NCBI GenBank assembly: GCA_018969715.1
Contig: JAGWXT010000003.1
Coordinates: 164,344-228,343 of the forward strand
DNA length: 64,000 nucleotides
Reading direction: 5' to 3'
Source: Actinomycetales bacterium
GTDB taxonomy: Bacteria > Actinomycetota > Actinomycetes > S36-B12 > UBA5976
The notes beneath the pieces are model-generated. The model ran no database searches. It saw only the letters and a list, made by a program, of their open reading frames with translations, and had not been told where the DNA came from. The first letter of the stretch is position 1, and every line of letters starts with the position of its first letter. Of this stretch, positions 9,469-18,020 are shown in pieces. Position numbers and translations under genes: made by a program.

Positions 9469-10614
9469 ATGGCGATCGAGGTGAGCGTCGTCCTGCCGTG
9501 CCTGAATGAGGCTGAGACACTCGCCACCTGCATCGACAAGGCCACGGCCAGTCTCGCCGCCCTCGGCGTCGCCGGCGAGGTCATCGTCGCCGACAACGGG
9601 TCCACCGATGACTCCGTCGCAATCGCCCGCGCCCACGGTGCCCGCGTTGTCCACGTGCCGCGCCGTGGCTATGGGGCGGCCCTGCGCGCCGGGATCGAGG
9701 CGGCCCGCGGGGAGTTCACGGTCATGGCCGATGCCGATGACAGTTACGATCTCGCCGACCTCGAACCGTTCCTCATCGCCCTGCGCGCAGGCGCTGACCT
9801 TGTCATTGGCAACCGGTTCCAAGGTGGCATCGCGCGCGGTGCGATGCCACCACTGCATCGCTACCTCGGCAATCCGGTGCTGTCCTTCCTCGGGCGGCTC
9901 TTCTACCGCGTGCCGATCGGGGACTTCCACTGCGGGATGCGCGCATTCCGCACCTCGGTCATGCGCGACCTTGGGGTGCGCACCCCCGGGATGGAGTTCG
10001 CCAGCGAGATGATCGTCCGCGCCGCCCTCACCGGGGTGACGATCCGCGAGGTCCCGACCACCCTCGCACCTGATGGCCGCACCCGTCGTCCGCACCTGCG
10101 CACCTGGCGCGATGGCTGGCGGCACCTGCGCTTCCTGCTGGTGTACAGCCCGCGCTGGCTGTTCTTCATCCCCGGTGCCCTGCTGGCCGCTGTGGGCGCA
10201 CTCGGGCTGCTCGCCCTCGGACTCGGCCCGGTGCGCATCGGCGAGGCCGGGCTCGACGCTAACTCCATGCTGATCGCCGCCGCGGCGACCGTGCTCGGCA
10301 CCCAGGCGATGTGGTTCTACGTAATCGCCCACAGCATCGGCGCCCGGGCGGGCCTGCTGCCGCCGCTGACCGGTGGGATCGCGGCGTTCGCGCAGTGGCG
10401 ACTGGAGCGCTGGCTGCTCATTGGCGCGGCACTTGCGGCAACTGGTCTCGCGCTGCTGCTGGGGCTGTTCGGGCTGTGGGCGGCCGATCAGTTCGGCCCA
10501 CTTGACACCGGGCGCAGTGTGCGGGTGTCGATCATCGGCGTCACCCTGCTCATCGTGGGGGTGCAGACAATGCTGAGCACCTTCGTCCAGGACGCAGTGA
10601 GCGAGGACTTCTAG
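9469..10614 (+). CDS. GT2 glycosyltransferase with C-terminal membrane helices (polyprenyl-phosphate sugar synthase type)
   Basis: 381 residues. The N-terminal GT-A domain begins EVSVVLPCLNEAETL, and the DXD-type metal site is D88-A-D90 in MADADDSYD. GNRFQGGI, followed by YLGNPVLSFLGRLFYRVPIGDFHCGMRAF, is the hallmark of dolichyl/undecaprenyl-phosphate glucose or mannose synthases. The last 130 residues contain about four hydrophobic helices that anchor the enzyme. It probably loads a sugar from a nucleotide donor onto a polyprenyl phosphate for use outside the membrane, fitting a flippase and a polytopic glycosyltransferase nearby. The sugar is unknown. Confidence 0.85.
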   Translation: MAIEVSVVLPCLNEAETLATCIDKATASLAALGVAGEVIVADNGSTDDSVAIARAHGARVVHVPRRGYGAALRAGIEAARGEFTVMADADDSYDLADLEPFLIALRAGADLVIGNRFQGGIARGAMPPLHRYLGNPVLSFLGRLFYRVPIGDFHCGMRAFRTSVMRDLGVRTPGMEFASEMIVRAALTGVTIREVPTTLAPDGRTRRPHLRTWRDGWRHLRFLLVYSPRWLFFIPGALLAAVGALGLLALGLGPVRIGEAGLDANSMLIAAAATVLGTQAMWFYVIAHSIGARAGLLPPLTGGIAAFAQWRLERWLLIGAALAATGLALLLGLFGLWAADQFGPLDTGRSVRVSIIGVTLLIVGVQTMLSTFVQDAVSEDF

Positions 10615-10699
10615 GCAGCTGCCTGATGATTCGGTTGATTGGCTCCCGGAATCTCGACGCGGGCCGATTGGCCCCGTCTCGCACAACTCCCACCATCGC

Positions 10700-11980
10700 C
10701 TACGGCGGCGGGGAGTCGTTCGAGCGATCTGGTGTGCGAGCGCTGTCCTGGCGCGACTTCACCCGGGACCCGCTGGGCCGGCTGGGGGGCAGCGGCAGCA
10801 GCTGACGCCGGGTTGCCAGACGCCAGATCATCTCGGCGCTGCGCTCCACCGTCGCCGTGGTCGCCAGGCGACGGGCGTTCACCAGTGCCGCCGCCCGCCC
10901 CGCAGCGCCGGCCGCGAGCACCGTGGCCACGCCCGCGGTGAGGGAGCGGACATCGTCGTCGGCGCGGCCCGTCCACGGCACCGCAACCCCGCCGGCACCA
11001 TCGGGGCCGAGCAGTTCAACCGCGGCATTGTCAGGTGCGGCAAGCAGGACGACCGGCACCCCCTGCGCATTGGCCTCCACGACGACCAGGCCGAAGCCCT
11101 CCCGCACAGAGGGGTGGATGAGCACATCAGCGCGTCTCAGCTCGGCCCGGACGCGTTCATCATCCGCATCGGAGAGGACCTCGATCACCCCGGTCATGCC
11201 CAGCCGCGCGATCTCGGCGTGCACCGAAGCGGCCTCCGGGCCGCTGCCGATGACGAGTCCGGTCAGCGGGTACCGGGCGGCGGCGGCAGCCATCGCCGCG
11301 ACGGCGAGGAGGGCCCCCTTGTGAGGCACCAGTCGGCCGAGGTAGACCGCGCGCACCCCCGGGCCGCGGGCGGCCGCGGCCGGCGCCACATCGGCGGCGT
11401 GCAAGGTCGCCAGGCCTGGTAATCGGATCACGGGCATACCGGGGCGCGCCGATGTCAGCATGGCCGCAACAGTGCGCGTGGAGCACACCGCCACCGGGCT
11501 CAGGCGCAGCGCCCAGCGTTGCAGCAGGTAGCCGATCGTCCCGGTGACGGTGCCGGCGTACCCCCGCCAGTAGGCGGCGTCCCACCACTCGATCCACTCC
11601 ACCACCCAGCGGGTGCGCCGACCGCGCAGCGTCCAGGCCGCGGCGAACACCGGCAGGATCGGCATGTCGTGGACGTACACGAGGTCGGCCGTGCGGTACT
11701 TGCGCAGGTGACCGGCCAGGTGCCAGGCGAACAGCGCCGCTGGCACCATCCGCCGCACGCCCGCACCGGTGTAGAGGTGCGAGCGGTCCATCAGGCCCAC
11801 CCACCGCACCCCCTCACTTTCCGCCACCCCCCGCCGAGCGCCGTGGATGTAGGTCACCGTCGCGCCCCGGCGGGCCAGTTCGCGGGCCAGCGCGCCCAGC
11901 CAGCGCTCGGCTCCGCCGAGGCTGTCGGGGTAGCGGCAGTCGTAGACCAGCACGATCTCCAGCCCCCGCGCGCTGCTCAC
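10700..11980 (-). CDS. glycosyltransferase family 4
   Basis: 426 residues from the GTG at 11980, two bases after the stop of the upstream glycosyltransferase. The N-terminus is LEIVLVYDCRYPDSLGGAERWLGALARELARRG, the usual GGAE acceptor loop of GT4 enzymes. The C-terminal domain has AVYLGRLVPHKGALLAV and HPSVREGFGLVVVEANAQGVPVV, the EX7E-type donor site (E at both ends of EGFGLVVVE). It is the last gene of a three-gene minus-strand operon with a second GT4 and an RmlD-like reductase. Acceptor and donor are unknown. The C-terminal 25 residues are polar and low-complexity. Confidence 0.85.
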   Translation of the reverse strand: MSSARGLEIVLVYDCRYPDSLGGAERWLGALARELARRGATVTYIHGARRGVAESEGVRWVGLMDRSHLYTGAGVRRMVPAALFAWHLAGHLRKYRTADLVYVHDMPILPVFAAAWTLRGRRTRWVVEWIEWWDAAYWRGYAGTVTGTIGYLLQRWALRLSPVAVCSTRTVAAMLTSARPGMPVIRLPGLATLHAADVAPAAAARGPGVRAVYLGRLVPHKGALLAVAAMAAAAARYPLTGLVIGSGPEAASVHAEIARLGMTGVIEVLSDADDERVRAELRRADVLIHPSVREGFGLVVVEANAQGVPVVLLAAPDNAAVELLGPDGAGGVAVPWTGRADDDVRSLTAGVATVLAAGAAGRAAALVNARRLATTATVERSAEMIWRLATRRQLLPLPPSRPSGSRVKSRQDSARTPDRSNDSPPP

Positions 11981-11982
11981 GT

Positions 11983-13431
11983 TCAAGCCGCCGGTGGACG
12001 CAGTGAGGTGATCAGCGCGGCGGAGAACTCCGGCCAGGTCCGCATTGCGGCGGTGCGAGTTGCCCGGCACTGCGCCGCCCAGTGCACCTCATCGGTGAGC
12101 AGGCGGTCGAGGGCTGCCGCAAGGGCGTGGACATCCCGGGTATCGCACAGGGTCACCCCCTGGCCGGCGAACTGCCCGGCGATACCGGTGTCGGCGGCGA
12201 TCGCCGGCGTCCCGGCCGCAATTGCCTCCAGCACCGGCAGCCCGTACCCCTCGAAGACGGAAGGCTGCACGTACACCCGGGCTGCTGCGTACCAGTCCCG
12301 CAACTGCGCGTCCGAAAGGTTCGCTGCCATCGAGATCGGCCACCCAGCCCGCCGCGCGGCACTGATGGCCGCACTTGCGGCACGGTCCGCCCCCCGGGCA
12401 CTGCCAATGATGGTGAGGGTGAACAGCCGCCCGCGCTGCCACAGCAGGGTTGCCGCCTCGACGAGGGCAGCGATGTTCTTGCGCGGCTCCAATGCGCCGA
12501 CGGTGAGCACCACCGGTAGGTCGCCCACGTTCCCGCCCGGTGGGTCCACCTCGGCCACCGGCCGCAGGTCGACCTCGGCCGCCGCCGCCGGCGGGTCCAC
12601 CTCGGCCGCCGGCGGCAGGTCAACCGCCAGCCGGATCACTTCAAGGCGGCAGGGTCGGGGGGCAAGCGCGGCGATATCGGCGGCGGTCGCCGCACTGGAG
12701 GCAAGCACCCGGTCGGCCAGCGGCAGCAGCGGCAGCATGGCCGCAAGCGCGGCCCGTGTGGCGGGGGATGCGCGGTCGGGATGTGTGAGCGGGTACATGT
12801 CGTGGATCAGCGGCACCAGCCGCACCGGCGTGGCCAGGGCAAGGGCGTGCAGGCGCGCGAACTGGTCCGGCGACCGCAGGGCGGTGGTCTCCGGCAGCAG
12901 CAGGGTCGTGTCCTCGGGGAGCAGTCGCGGCTCGGATGCCGCTGCCGGGCGCAGCACCATGTGGGCATGGGCGCGCTTGACCGACTCCCCCAGGCCCAGC
13001 CCGAAGAGTGCCGCCACGAGGGCGGGGTTACCGGCTGCCCGTCCGACCAGGCCGGGTCGAGCCATCTGCGGCTGGGGTGTGAAGGCCGTCAGTACACGTC
13101 CACGATCGCGCCAGCGCACGATGGCGGTCTGCGGGTCCGGATGCTCGCGCAGGTGGGCCAGCAGTGCCCGCACAACCCGTTCCACCCCCGTCGTTACCGG
13201 CAGCGCATCGGTGGCGGTGGCGTCGATGGCGATGGTTGGACTCACCAGTCGCAGGGGCAGTCCCGGACGCGGGCGGGGGGGTGGGCGTTCGCACTGCTCA
13301 AGGCGGGGATACACGCCTGAGGCGAACCACGCCAGCCACCGCGCCGAGAGCTCGGGGTTGAACGGACGCTCGCCCTCACGGTCAGACCAGCCCGGCCACC
13401 GCGCCCACCGCGCAAGTGTCTCCTCGATCAT
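11983..13431 (-). CDS. glycosyltransferase family 4
   Basis: 482 residues from the ATG at 13431, which lies 7 bases after the rmlD stop; the open frame extends upstream but runs into the previous gene. The region LPVTTGVERVVRALLAHL and the donor site VYVQPSVFEGYGLPVLEAIAAGTPAI (EGYGLPVLE, an EX7E motif) identify the family. Around residues 265-300 sits an imperfect repeat of AEVDPP/AEVDL units encoded by duplicated DNA at 12542-12625. It lies in the linker between the two Rossmann domains, so it is probably tolerated rather than functional. Confidence 0.83.
   Translation of the reverse strand: MIEETLARWARWPGWSDREGERPFNPELSARWLAWFASGVYPRLEQCERPPPRPRPGLPLRLVSPTIAIDATATDALPVTTGVERVVRALLAHLREHPDPQTAIVRWRDRGRVLTAFTPQPQMARPGLVGRAAGNPALVAALFGLGLGESVKRAHAHMVLRPAAASEPRLLPEDTTLLLPETTALRSPDQFARLHALALATPVRLVPLIHDMYPLTHPDRASPATRAALAAMLPLLPLADRVLASSAATAADIAALAPRPCRLEVIRLAVDLPPAAEVDPPAAAAEVDLRPVAEVDPPGGNVGDLPVVLTVGALEPRKNIAALVEAATLLWQRGRLFTLTIIGSARGADRAASAAISAARRAGWPISMAANLSDAQLRDWYAAARVYVQPSVFEGYGLPVLEAIAAGTPAIAADTGIAGQFAGQGVTLCDTRDVHALAAALDRLLTDEVHWAAQCRATRTAAMRTWPEFSAALITSLRPPAA
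12542..12625 (-). repeat. internal duplication in GT4 gene
   Basis: A 33-base segment at 12542-12574 recurs with a few changes at 12593-12625 (period 51, a multiple of three). The frame is kept, and the protein gains a second AEVDPPAA/AEVDLRP-like unit. Confidence 0.8.
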
Positions 13432-13438
13432 CACTGCC

Positions 13439-14302
13439 TCACCCGGCCAGCACCGCATCCGATCCTTCCTGCTGCCACGCCTCCCGCCAGGAGCGCATCG
13501 GCGGCAGCCCAACGGCACGCCACTGCGTCATGTCCAGCACCGAGTACATCGGACGGGTTGCCGGGCGCTCCCCGGCCTGCGTGGCCCGCGCGGTGACCAC
13601 CGCCGGATCCACCCCCATCGCCTCGGCAACGGCCTGGGCGAATCCGAACCATGTTGTCTCGCCGCCGCCGGTGCAGTGGTAGATACCCGGCTCGGGTGCG
13701 CACTCCGCCAGGGTGATGAGGGCATCGGCGAGGTCACCAGCCCAGGTGGGGCTGCCGATCTGATCGGCCACGACTGCGGCTGCTCCCCGCTCGCGGATCA
13801 CCCGCGCGATCGTGCGCGGGAAACAACTGCCGGTCCGTCCATAGACCCACGCGGTGCGGACTACATGCGCCCCCGGATGCGCCTGCAGTACCGCAGACTC
13901 GCCGGCTCGTTTTGTCGTGCCGTAGACGGACAGCGGATCGGTTGCATCATCCGGCTGGTACGGCTGCCGGGCGCGTCCATTGAACACGTAGTCGGTTGAC
14001 AGGTGAATGAAGCCTGCTCCCACAGCAAGCGCTGCGCGCGCCAGCACTCCGGGTGCCACCGCGTTGATCGCGGTGGCGGCCTCGATCTCGGACTCCGCGC
14101 GGTCCACCGCGGTGTACGCCGCCGCATTGATGACCATTGCCGGGCGGTTCGAGGTGACGGCGGCCTCAACGGCGGTGGGGTCCGAAATGTCCAGATCGGC
14201 GCGAGTCAGGCCCACCACCGGCCGGCCGCGCCCGGTCAGTGCCGTCACCAGGTGGCCCCCGACCTGCCCGCCGGCTCCCGTGATGAGCCAGGGCGCGATC
14301 AC
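13439..14302 (-). CDS. rmlD: dTDP-4-dehydrorhamnose reductase
   Basis: The last step of dTDP-L-rhamnose synthesis, an NADPH-dependent short-chain reductase. 287 residues from the GTG at 14302. The nucleotide-binding loop is TGAGGQVGGH (residues 8-17). STDYVFNG and the catalytic tyrosine-lysine pair in SVYGTTKRAGE are both present. The rest of the RmlABC pathway is not in the window. A GAGAAT box lies 6 bases upstream of the chosen start. First gene of the operon with two GT4 transferases, which suggests that rhamnose or a related deoxysugar is part of the glycan (inference). Confidence 0.87.
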   Translation of the reverse strand: MIAPWLITGAGGQVGGHLVTALTGRGRPVVGLTRADLDISDPTAVEAAVTSNRPAMVINAAAYTAVDRAESEIEAATAINAVAPGVLARAALAVGAGFIHLSTDYVFNGRARQPYQPDDATDPLSVYGTTKRAGESAVLQAHPGAHVVRTAWVYGRTGSCFPRTIARVIRERGAAAVVADQIGSPTWAGDLADALITLAECAPEPGIYHCTGGGETTWFGFAQAVAEAMGVDPAVVTARATQAGERPATRPMYSVLDMTQWRAVGLPPMRSWREAWQQEGSDAVLAG

Positions 14303-14308
14303 GCGTGC

Positions 14309-14314
14309 ATTCTC
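14309..14314 (-). promoter_or_regulatory. -10-like element for rmlD operon
   Basis: GAGAAT on the minus strand, 6 bases before the GTG at 14302. Confidence 0.4.
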
Positions 14315-14409
14315 GCCCACTGCGGGTTCCCCGTGACCGTCGGCCTGCCCGGACGTCCGCCAGGCAGGTGCCCTGTTCGGGGGGCACACGTCGATGTCGG
14401 CCGGGTGTG

Positions 14410-14415
14410 GATAAT
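14410..14415 (+). promoter_or_regulatory. -10 element for yqeY-parA, leaderless
   Basis: GATAAT, 7 bases before the ATG at 14423. Confidence 0.6.
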
Positions 14416-14422
14416 CACGGGC

Positions 14423-14887
14423 ATGAGCGGCTCCCTCAAGGACCGACTGCAGGCCGATCTCGTCGCCGCCATCCGGAGCCGCAATGAGGTGCAGTCGGCG
14501 ACGCTGCGCCTGGCCCTGTCAGCGGTGGCGACCGAGGAGGTCGCCGGCGCCCAGTCGCGGCAGCTCACCGATGACGAGGTGCTGGCCCTGCTGAACCGCG
14601 AGGCCAAGAAGCGCCGGGAGGCCATTGCGGCCTTCACCGACGCCGGCCGCTCCGATCGTGCGGCGGCGGAGCAGGCCGAACTCGACGTCCTCACCGGCTA
14701 CCTGCCGGCCCCCCTGACGCCGACGGAGCTGGCGGCGATCATCGACACTGCGGTGGCCGAGGTGACTGCTTCCGGGGTCGCCGGCGGGAAGGCGATGGGT
14801 GCGGTGATGAAGCGGATCACGCCCCAGGTCACCGGTCGCGCGGATGGTGCCGCGGTCGCCGCCCTCGTGCGGGAACGGCTGGGCTGA
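14423..14887 (+). CDS. GatB/YqeY domain protein
   Basis: 154 residues beginning MSGSLKDRLQADLVAAIRSRN. The YqeY pattern is clear: an N-terminal helical part with LNREAKKRREAIAAF and a C-terminal tRNA-amidotransferase-like tail with LTGYLPAPLTPTELAAII and GKAMGAVMKRITPQVTGRADG. YqeY proteins resemble the tail domain of GatB; their exact job is not settled (possible tRNA binding). It starts at the ATG at 14423, directed by a GATAAT -10 box 7 bases upstream. The ParA-like gene follows after 3 bases. Confidence 0.93.
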   Translation: MSGSLKDRLQADLVAAIRSRNEVQSATLRLALSAVATEEVAGAQSRQLTDDEVLALLNREAKKRREAIAAFTDAGRSDRAAAEQAELDVLTGYLPAPLTPTELAAIIDTAVAEVTASGVAGGKAMGAVMKRITPQVTGRADGAAVAALVRERLG

Positions 14888-14890
14888 CCG

Positions 14891-15655
14891 GTGCGAACCG
14901 TCGCTGTCCTCAGCCTCAAGGGCGGTGTCGGCAAGACGTCGGTCGTCCTTGGGCTGGCGGGGGCGGCAACCGCCCAGGGGCTGGCCACGCTGGTGATCGA
15001 CTGCGATCCACAGTGCAATGCAACCTCGATCCTGGCGGCTGAGCTGGGGCAGCCGACGATTGCCGACGTCCTCGAGCGCGGTACCCGTGGCGTACTGGAG
15101 ACCGCTCTGAGTCGATGCGCCTGGGAGGTCGGGCCCGGGGAGGTCGACGTCATCGCCGGGGATCCACGACTGGTCAACCTCGATGCCTGGGGAAGGGGCA
15201 CCTGGCGTCCCAGGCTGGCCCCGATGATGGGCTGGCTGAGCGGCTACGACCTGGTGCTCTTCGACTGCCCGCCGTCCCTCGGTGCCCTCACCCGCGAGGC
15301 GCTGGCGGCCAGTGACCGGGCGGTCATCGTGACCTCCCCGTCCTTCTTCGCCAATCAGGGGGCTCAACGGGCGATCATGACGGTGTCGGAGATCGTCGAA
15401 TCTCACAATGCCCGGCTGCGGCTGGCCGGGATCATCGTCAACCGCGTGCGCAGCAATGCCGAGGAGCACACCTTTCGGATTCGGGAGCTCACCCGGGACC
15501 ACGGCCGCGCGCAAATCCTGCAGCCGGTGATTCCCGAGCGGATCGCCCTGCAGCAGGCCGAGTCGACCGGTCAGCCGGTTCACACACTGGGCACACAGAG
15601 CGCTCGCGACGTCGCCTCGGCCTTCCGGGCGCTGCTCCCGCAGGTCATGGCCTGA
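14891..15655 (+). CDS. ParA/Soj-family ATPase, orphan
   Basis: 254 residues. The deviant Walker A motif KGGVGKTS lies at about residues 10-17, and DCDPQCN is the ParA switch segment. FDCPPSLGALTREAL is Walker B, and TSPSFFANQGAQRAI matches the chromosomal ParA group. It starts with GTG 3 bases after yqeY. No parB or parS-like cluster is seen in the window, so it is probably not the replication-origin ParA but a positioning or chromosome-related relative (inference). Convergent with recR. Confidence 0.87.
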   Translation: MRTVAVLSLKGGVGKTSVVLGLAGAATAQGLATLVIDCDPQCNATSILAAELGQPTIADVLERGTRGVLETALSRCAWEVGPGEVDVIAGDPRLVNLDAWGRGTWRPRLAPMMGWLSGYDLVLFDCPPSLGALTREALAASDRAVIVTSPSFFANQGAQRAIMTVSEIVESHNARLRLAGIIVNRVRSNAEEHTFRIRELTRDHGRAQILQPVIPERIALQQAESTGQPVHTLGTQSARDVASAFRALLPQVMA

Positions 15656-15665
15656 GGCCCGGCAC

Positions 15666-15707
15666 CCCGGGTTGGGTCACCGCTCGCCCGGGTTGGGTCA
15701 CCGCTCG
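15666..15707. repeat. 21-base tandem duplication over the recR 3' end
   Basis: Two identical 21-base units, 15666-15686 and 15687-15707. The recR stop codon (15698-15700, minus strand) is in the second, so a spare copy of the gene end lies just beyond it. Confidence 0.92.
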
Positions 15708-16309
15708 CCCGGTGCGCCGATCTGCCGTCGCCCGGCGAAGGCACGCCCGAGCGTTACTTCATCGGCGTACTCCAGGTCCCCGCCAACGGGCAGCCCGCTG
15801 GCCGGTCGGGTGACGAGAACCTCGAATGGCGTGAGCAGCCGGGCGAGGTAGGAGGCGGTCGCCTCACCCTCAAGGTTGGGATCAGTGGCAAGGATGACCT
15901 CCCGCACCTCACCGTCGGCAAGCCGTGCCATGAGCGCCGGTATCGCAAGGTCATTGGGCCCGATGCCGTCGATGGGTGAGATTGCGCCGCCGAGCACGTG
16001 ATACCGACCTCGATACTCCCGTGTCCGCTCGATTGCGACAACGTCCTTGCTCTCCTCGACCACGCAGATGACTGAGGCATCCCGTCGCGGATCGGCGCAG
16101 ATTCGGCATCGGTCGTCCTGGGCGATATTGCCGCAGACCTGGCAGAAGCGAACGCGCTCACGCACCTCGACCAGTAGGCCCGCGAGACGGGCGATGTCAG
16201 CGGAATCGGCCGCCAGAACGTGGAAGGCGATGCGCTGGGCGCCCTTCGGGCCAATGCCCGGCAGGCGGCTCAACTCATCGATGAGCCGCTGAATGGGCCC
16301 CTCGTACAT
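15698..16309 (-). CDS. recR: recombination mediator RecR
   Basis: 203 residues. It works with RecF/RecO to load RecA at gaps. The N-terminal helix-hairpin-helix is [18 protein letters not shown]. The four zinc cysteines are C56, C59, C68 and C71 in CQVCG...CRIC. The Toprim domain contains [15 protein letters not shown] and [19 protein letters not shown]. The ATG at 16309 (MYEGPIQ, typical of the family) is chosen; it follows the dnaX stop by 7 bases, the usual dnaX-recR operon. Confidence 0.96.
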   Translation of the reverse strand: MYEGPIQRLIDELSRLPGIGPKGAQRIAFHVLAADSADIARLAGLLVEVRERVRFCQVCGNIAQDDRCRICADPRRDASVICVVEESKDVVAIERTREYRGRYHVLGGAISPIDGIGPNDLAIPALMARLADGEVREVILATDPNLEGEATASYLARLLTPFEVLVTRPASGLPVGGDLEYADEVTLGRAFAGRRQIGAPGER

Positions 16310-16316
16310 CAGGGCA

Positions 16317-17996
16317 TCACTCGCGGTCGGTGGTCGACTCGGCGTCGTACGAGGCCAGCCGCACCGCCCCAAGCTCTCGCTCGATCAACTCAGCTCCCGT
16401 GATCTCCTCGACGGTTGCGTCGTCGGGGTCGGGCTCACCGCCCGCCGGCGCGCTGGCACCTGCGGGCAGCAGGATGACGTCGACGGCCAGTTCGGCACCC
16501 GTGACATCGGCGATCGCTCGAACGAGGTCCGCCTGTCGGCGACCATCCGTGATGGCGCGCAGGGTGTTCGCCTCGGGCACGCCGACGGTGAGGGTGCCGT
16601 CAGCCAGTCCGATCGGGGTGGCGGCGTGGAACATGAGCCAGGCCACGCGCGAACGGGTGAGCGCCTGCAGGATCGCGTCCCAGACGACGGTGATCCCGGT
16701 CAGGGTCGTGGGGACGCCCTGTGTGGGCGCCGGGCTTTGGGCAACCGGGGCCGCGGCGGCCGGGGGCTGAGCAACCGGGGCCGGGGCCGCGGGAGACATG
16801 ACGGCGGCGGCCGGGGGCTGAGCAACCAGGGTCGGAGCCGGGCGCCCCGACCCACCTGACGCGAGGGACGTGGGCGTCCCGTCACCGATTCGCGCAACCC
16901 CGACCAGCAGCCGTGCTGCGAGCAGTTCCAGCAGCAGCCGGGGGGCGGTTGCCCCGCGAATCTCGCTCACCCCCGCTGAGACGGTGTCAGCCAGCCACGA
17001 CAGACGGGGCAGTCCCAGGTGCAGGGCCTGCTCACGCAACCCTTCGATCCGATCCGCGGGTGCCTCGACGAGGGCACTGGCCTGCTCAGCGTCGCTGACG
17101 ATCGCCAGCACCGTCAGGTCGCGCAGGTGGGCAAGCAGGTCGAGGGCGAACCGGCGGGGGTCATGGCCGGCCTCGACCACCCGCTCGACTGCGCGCAGCA
17201 GCGTGGGACCGTCCGCCCGCCCGAGGGCATCGACCACCTCCTCGATGACGAACGCTGGCGTGAGGTCAAGCTGTGCGGCAACCGACTCCCCGCGCAGGCC
17301 CTCGGGGCCGGCACCTGCGGCGAGCTGGCCGAGCAGGGTCAGCGAGTCGCGCACGCTGCCCTCCGCGGCGCGCGCGATCAGTGTCAGCGCAGCCGGTTCC
17401 ACCGAGATGCCCTCAGCGGCGCAGATGCGCGCCAGATGCGCCCCCAGCACGCCGGTTGGCACGAGCCGGAACGGGAAGTGGTGCGTACGGGAGCGGATCG
17501 TCGCGGACATCCGATCGGCAGCCGTCGTGGCGAAGATGAAGACAAGATGTGCGGGCGGCTCCTCGACAATCGTCAGCAAGGCATCGGAAGCTTCACGGCT
17601 GAGCTCATGCGATTCGTCGATGATGTAGACCTTGCGGCGCGAGCTGACGGGGGCAAACAATGCCCGCTCGCGCAGCTCCCGCGCCTGATCGACCCCCCCA
17701 TGGGTGGCGGCATCCAACTCGATGACGTCCAGCGACCCTGGGCCATTGGGAACCAGAGCGACACATGAGGCGCAGGCCCCGCACGGCTGGGAGGTGGGTC
17801 CCTGCTCGCAGTTGAGGCTGCGCGCGAGGATGCGCGCACTTGAGGTCTTGCCGCATCCGCGGGGTCCACTGAACAGGTACGCATGGTGCACCTGGTCGGA
17901 GTCCAAGGCTCGCGCCAGTGGCACCGTCACATGCTCCTGGCCGATGACCTCGGCGAGGCTCGCCGGGCGGTAGCGGCGGTACAGCGCCAGCGTCAC
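16317..17996 (-). CDS. dnaX: DNA polymerase III subunit gamma/tau
   Basis: The clamp-loader ATPase, 559 residues. The N-terminus is [20 protein letters not shown]. The P-loop GPRGCGKTS lies at residues 44-52, and zinc-binding cysteines are C63, C72, C75 and C78. DESHELS provides Walker B. Domain III ends near residue 370. A linker of alanine-proline-glutamine repeats (about 395-425) then leads to the tau C-terminal domain. It starts with GTG at 17996, 7 bases after a TAGGCT -10. No SRP RNA gene lies beside it. Confidence 0.96.
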   Translation of the reverse strand: MTLALYRRYRPASLAEVIGQEHVTVPLARALDSDQVHHAYLFSGPRGCGKTSSARILARSLNCEQGPTSQPCGACASCVALVPNGPGSLDVIELDAATHGGVDQARELRERALFAPVSSRRKVYIIDESHELSREASDALLTIVEEPPAHLVFIFATTAADRMSATIRSRTHHFPFRLVPTGVLGAHLARICAAEGISVEPAALTLIARAAEGSVRDSLTLLGQLAAGAGPEGLRGESVAAQLDLTPAFVIEEVVDALGRADGPTLLRAVERVVEAGHDPRRFALDLLAHLRDLTVLAIVSDAEQASALVEAPADRIEGLREQALHLGLPRLSWLADTVSAGVSEIRGATAPRLLLELLAARLLVGVARIGDGTPTSLASGGSGRPAPTLVAQPPAAAVMSPAAPAPVAQPPAAAAPVAQSPAPTQGVPTTLTGITVVWDAILQALTRSRVAWLMFHAATPIGLADGTLTVGVPEANTLRAITDGRRQADLVRAIADVTGAELAVDVILLPAGASAPAGGEPDPDDATVEEITGAELIERELGAVRLASYDAESTTDRE

Positions 17997-18003
17997 TCTC
18001 GTG

Positions 18004-18009
18004 AGCCTA
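18004..18009 (-). promoter_or_regulatory. -10 element for dnaX-recR, leaderless
   Basis: TAGGCT on the minus strand, 7 bases before the GTG at 17996. It lies in the 24-base gap after the upstream membrane gene. Confidence 0.6.
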
Positions 18010-18020
18010 GGCTTCCCGGC

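Noticed and set aside
11519..13999. An 826-codon plus-strand open frame
   Set aside because: It is antisense to two well-supported glycosyltransferases and part of the rmlD gene. Its translation is low-complexity and shows no domain.
17997..18020. An SRP RNA or tRNA-Ser gene next to dnaX, as in many actinobacteria
   Set aside because: The gap is only 24 bases and contains just the dnaX promoter box.
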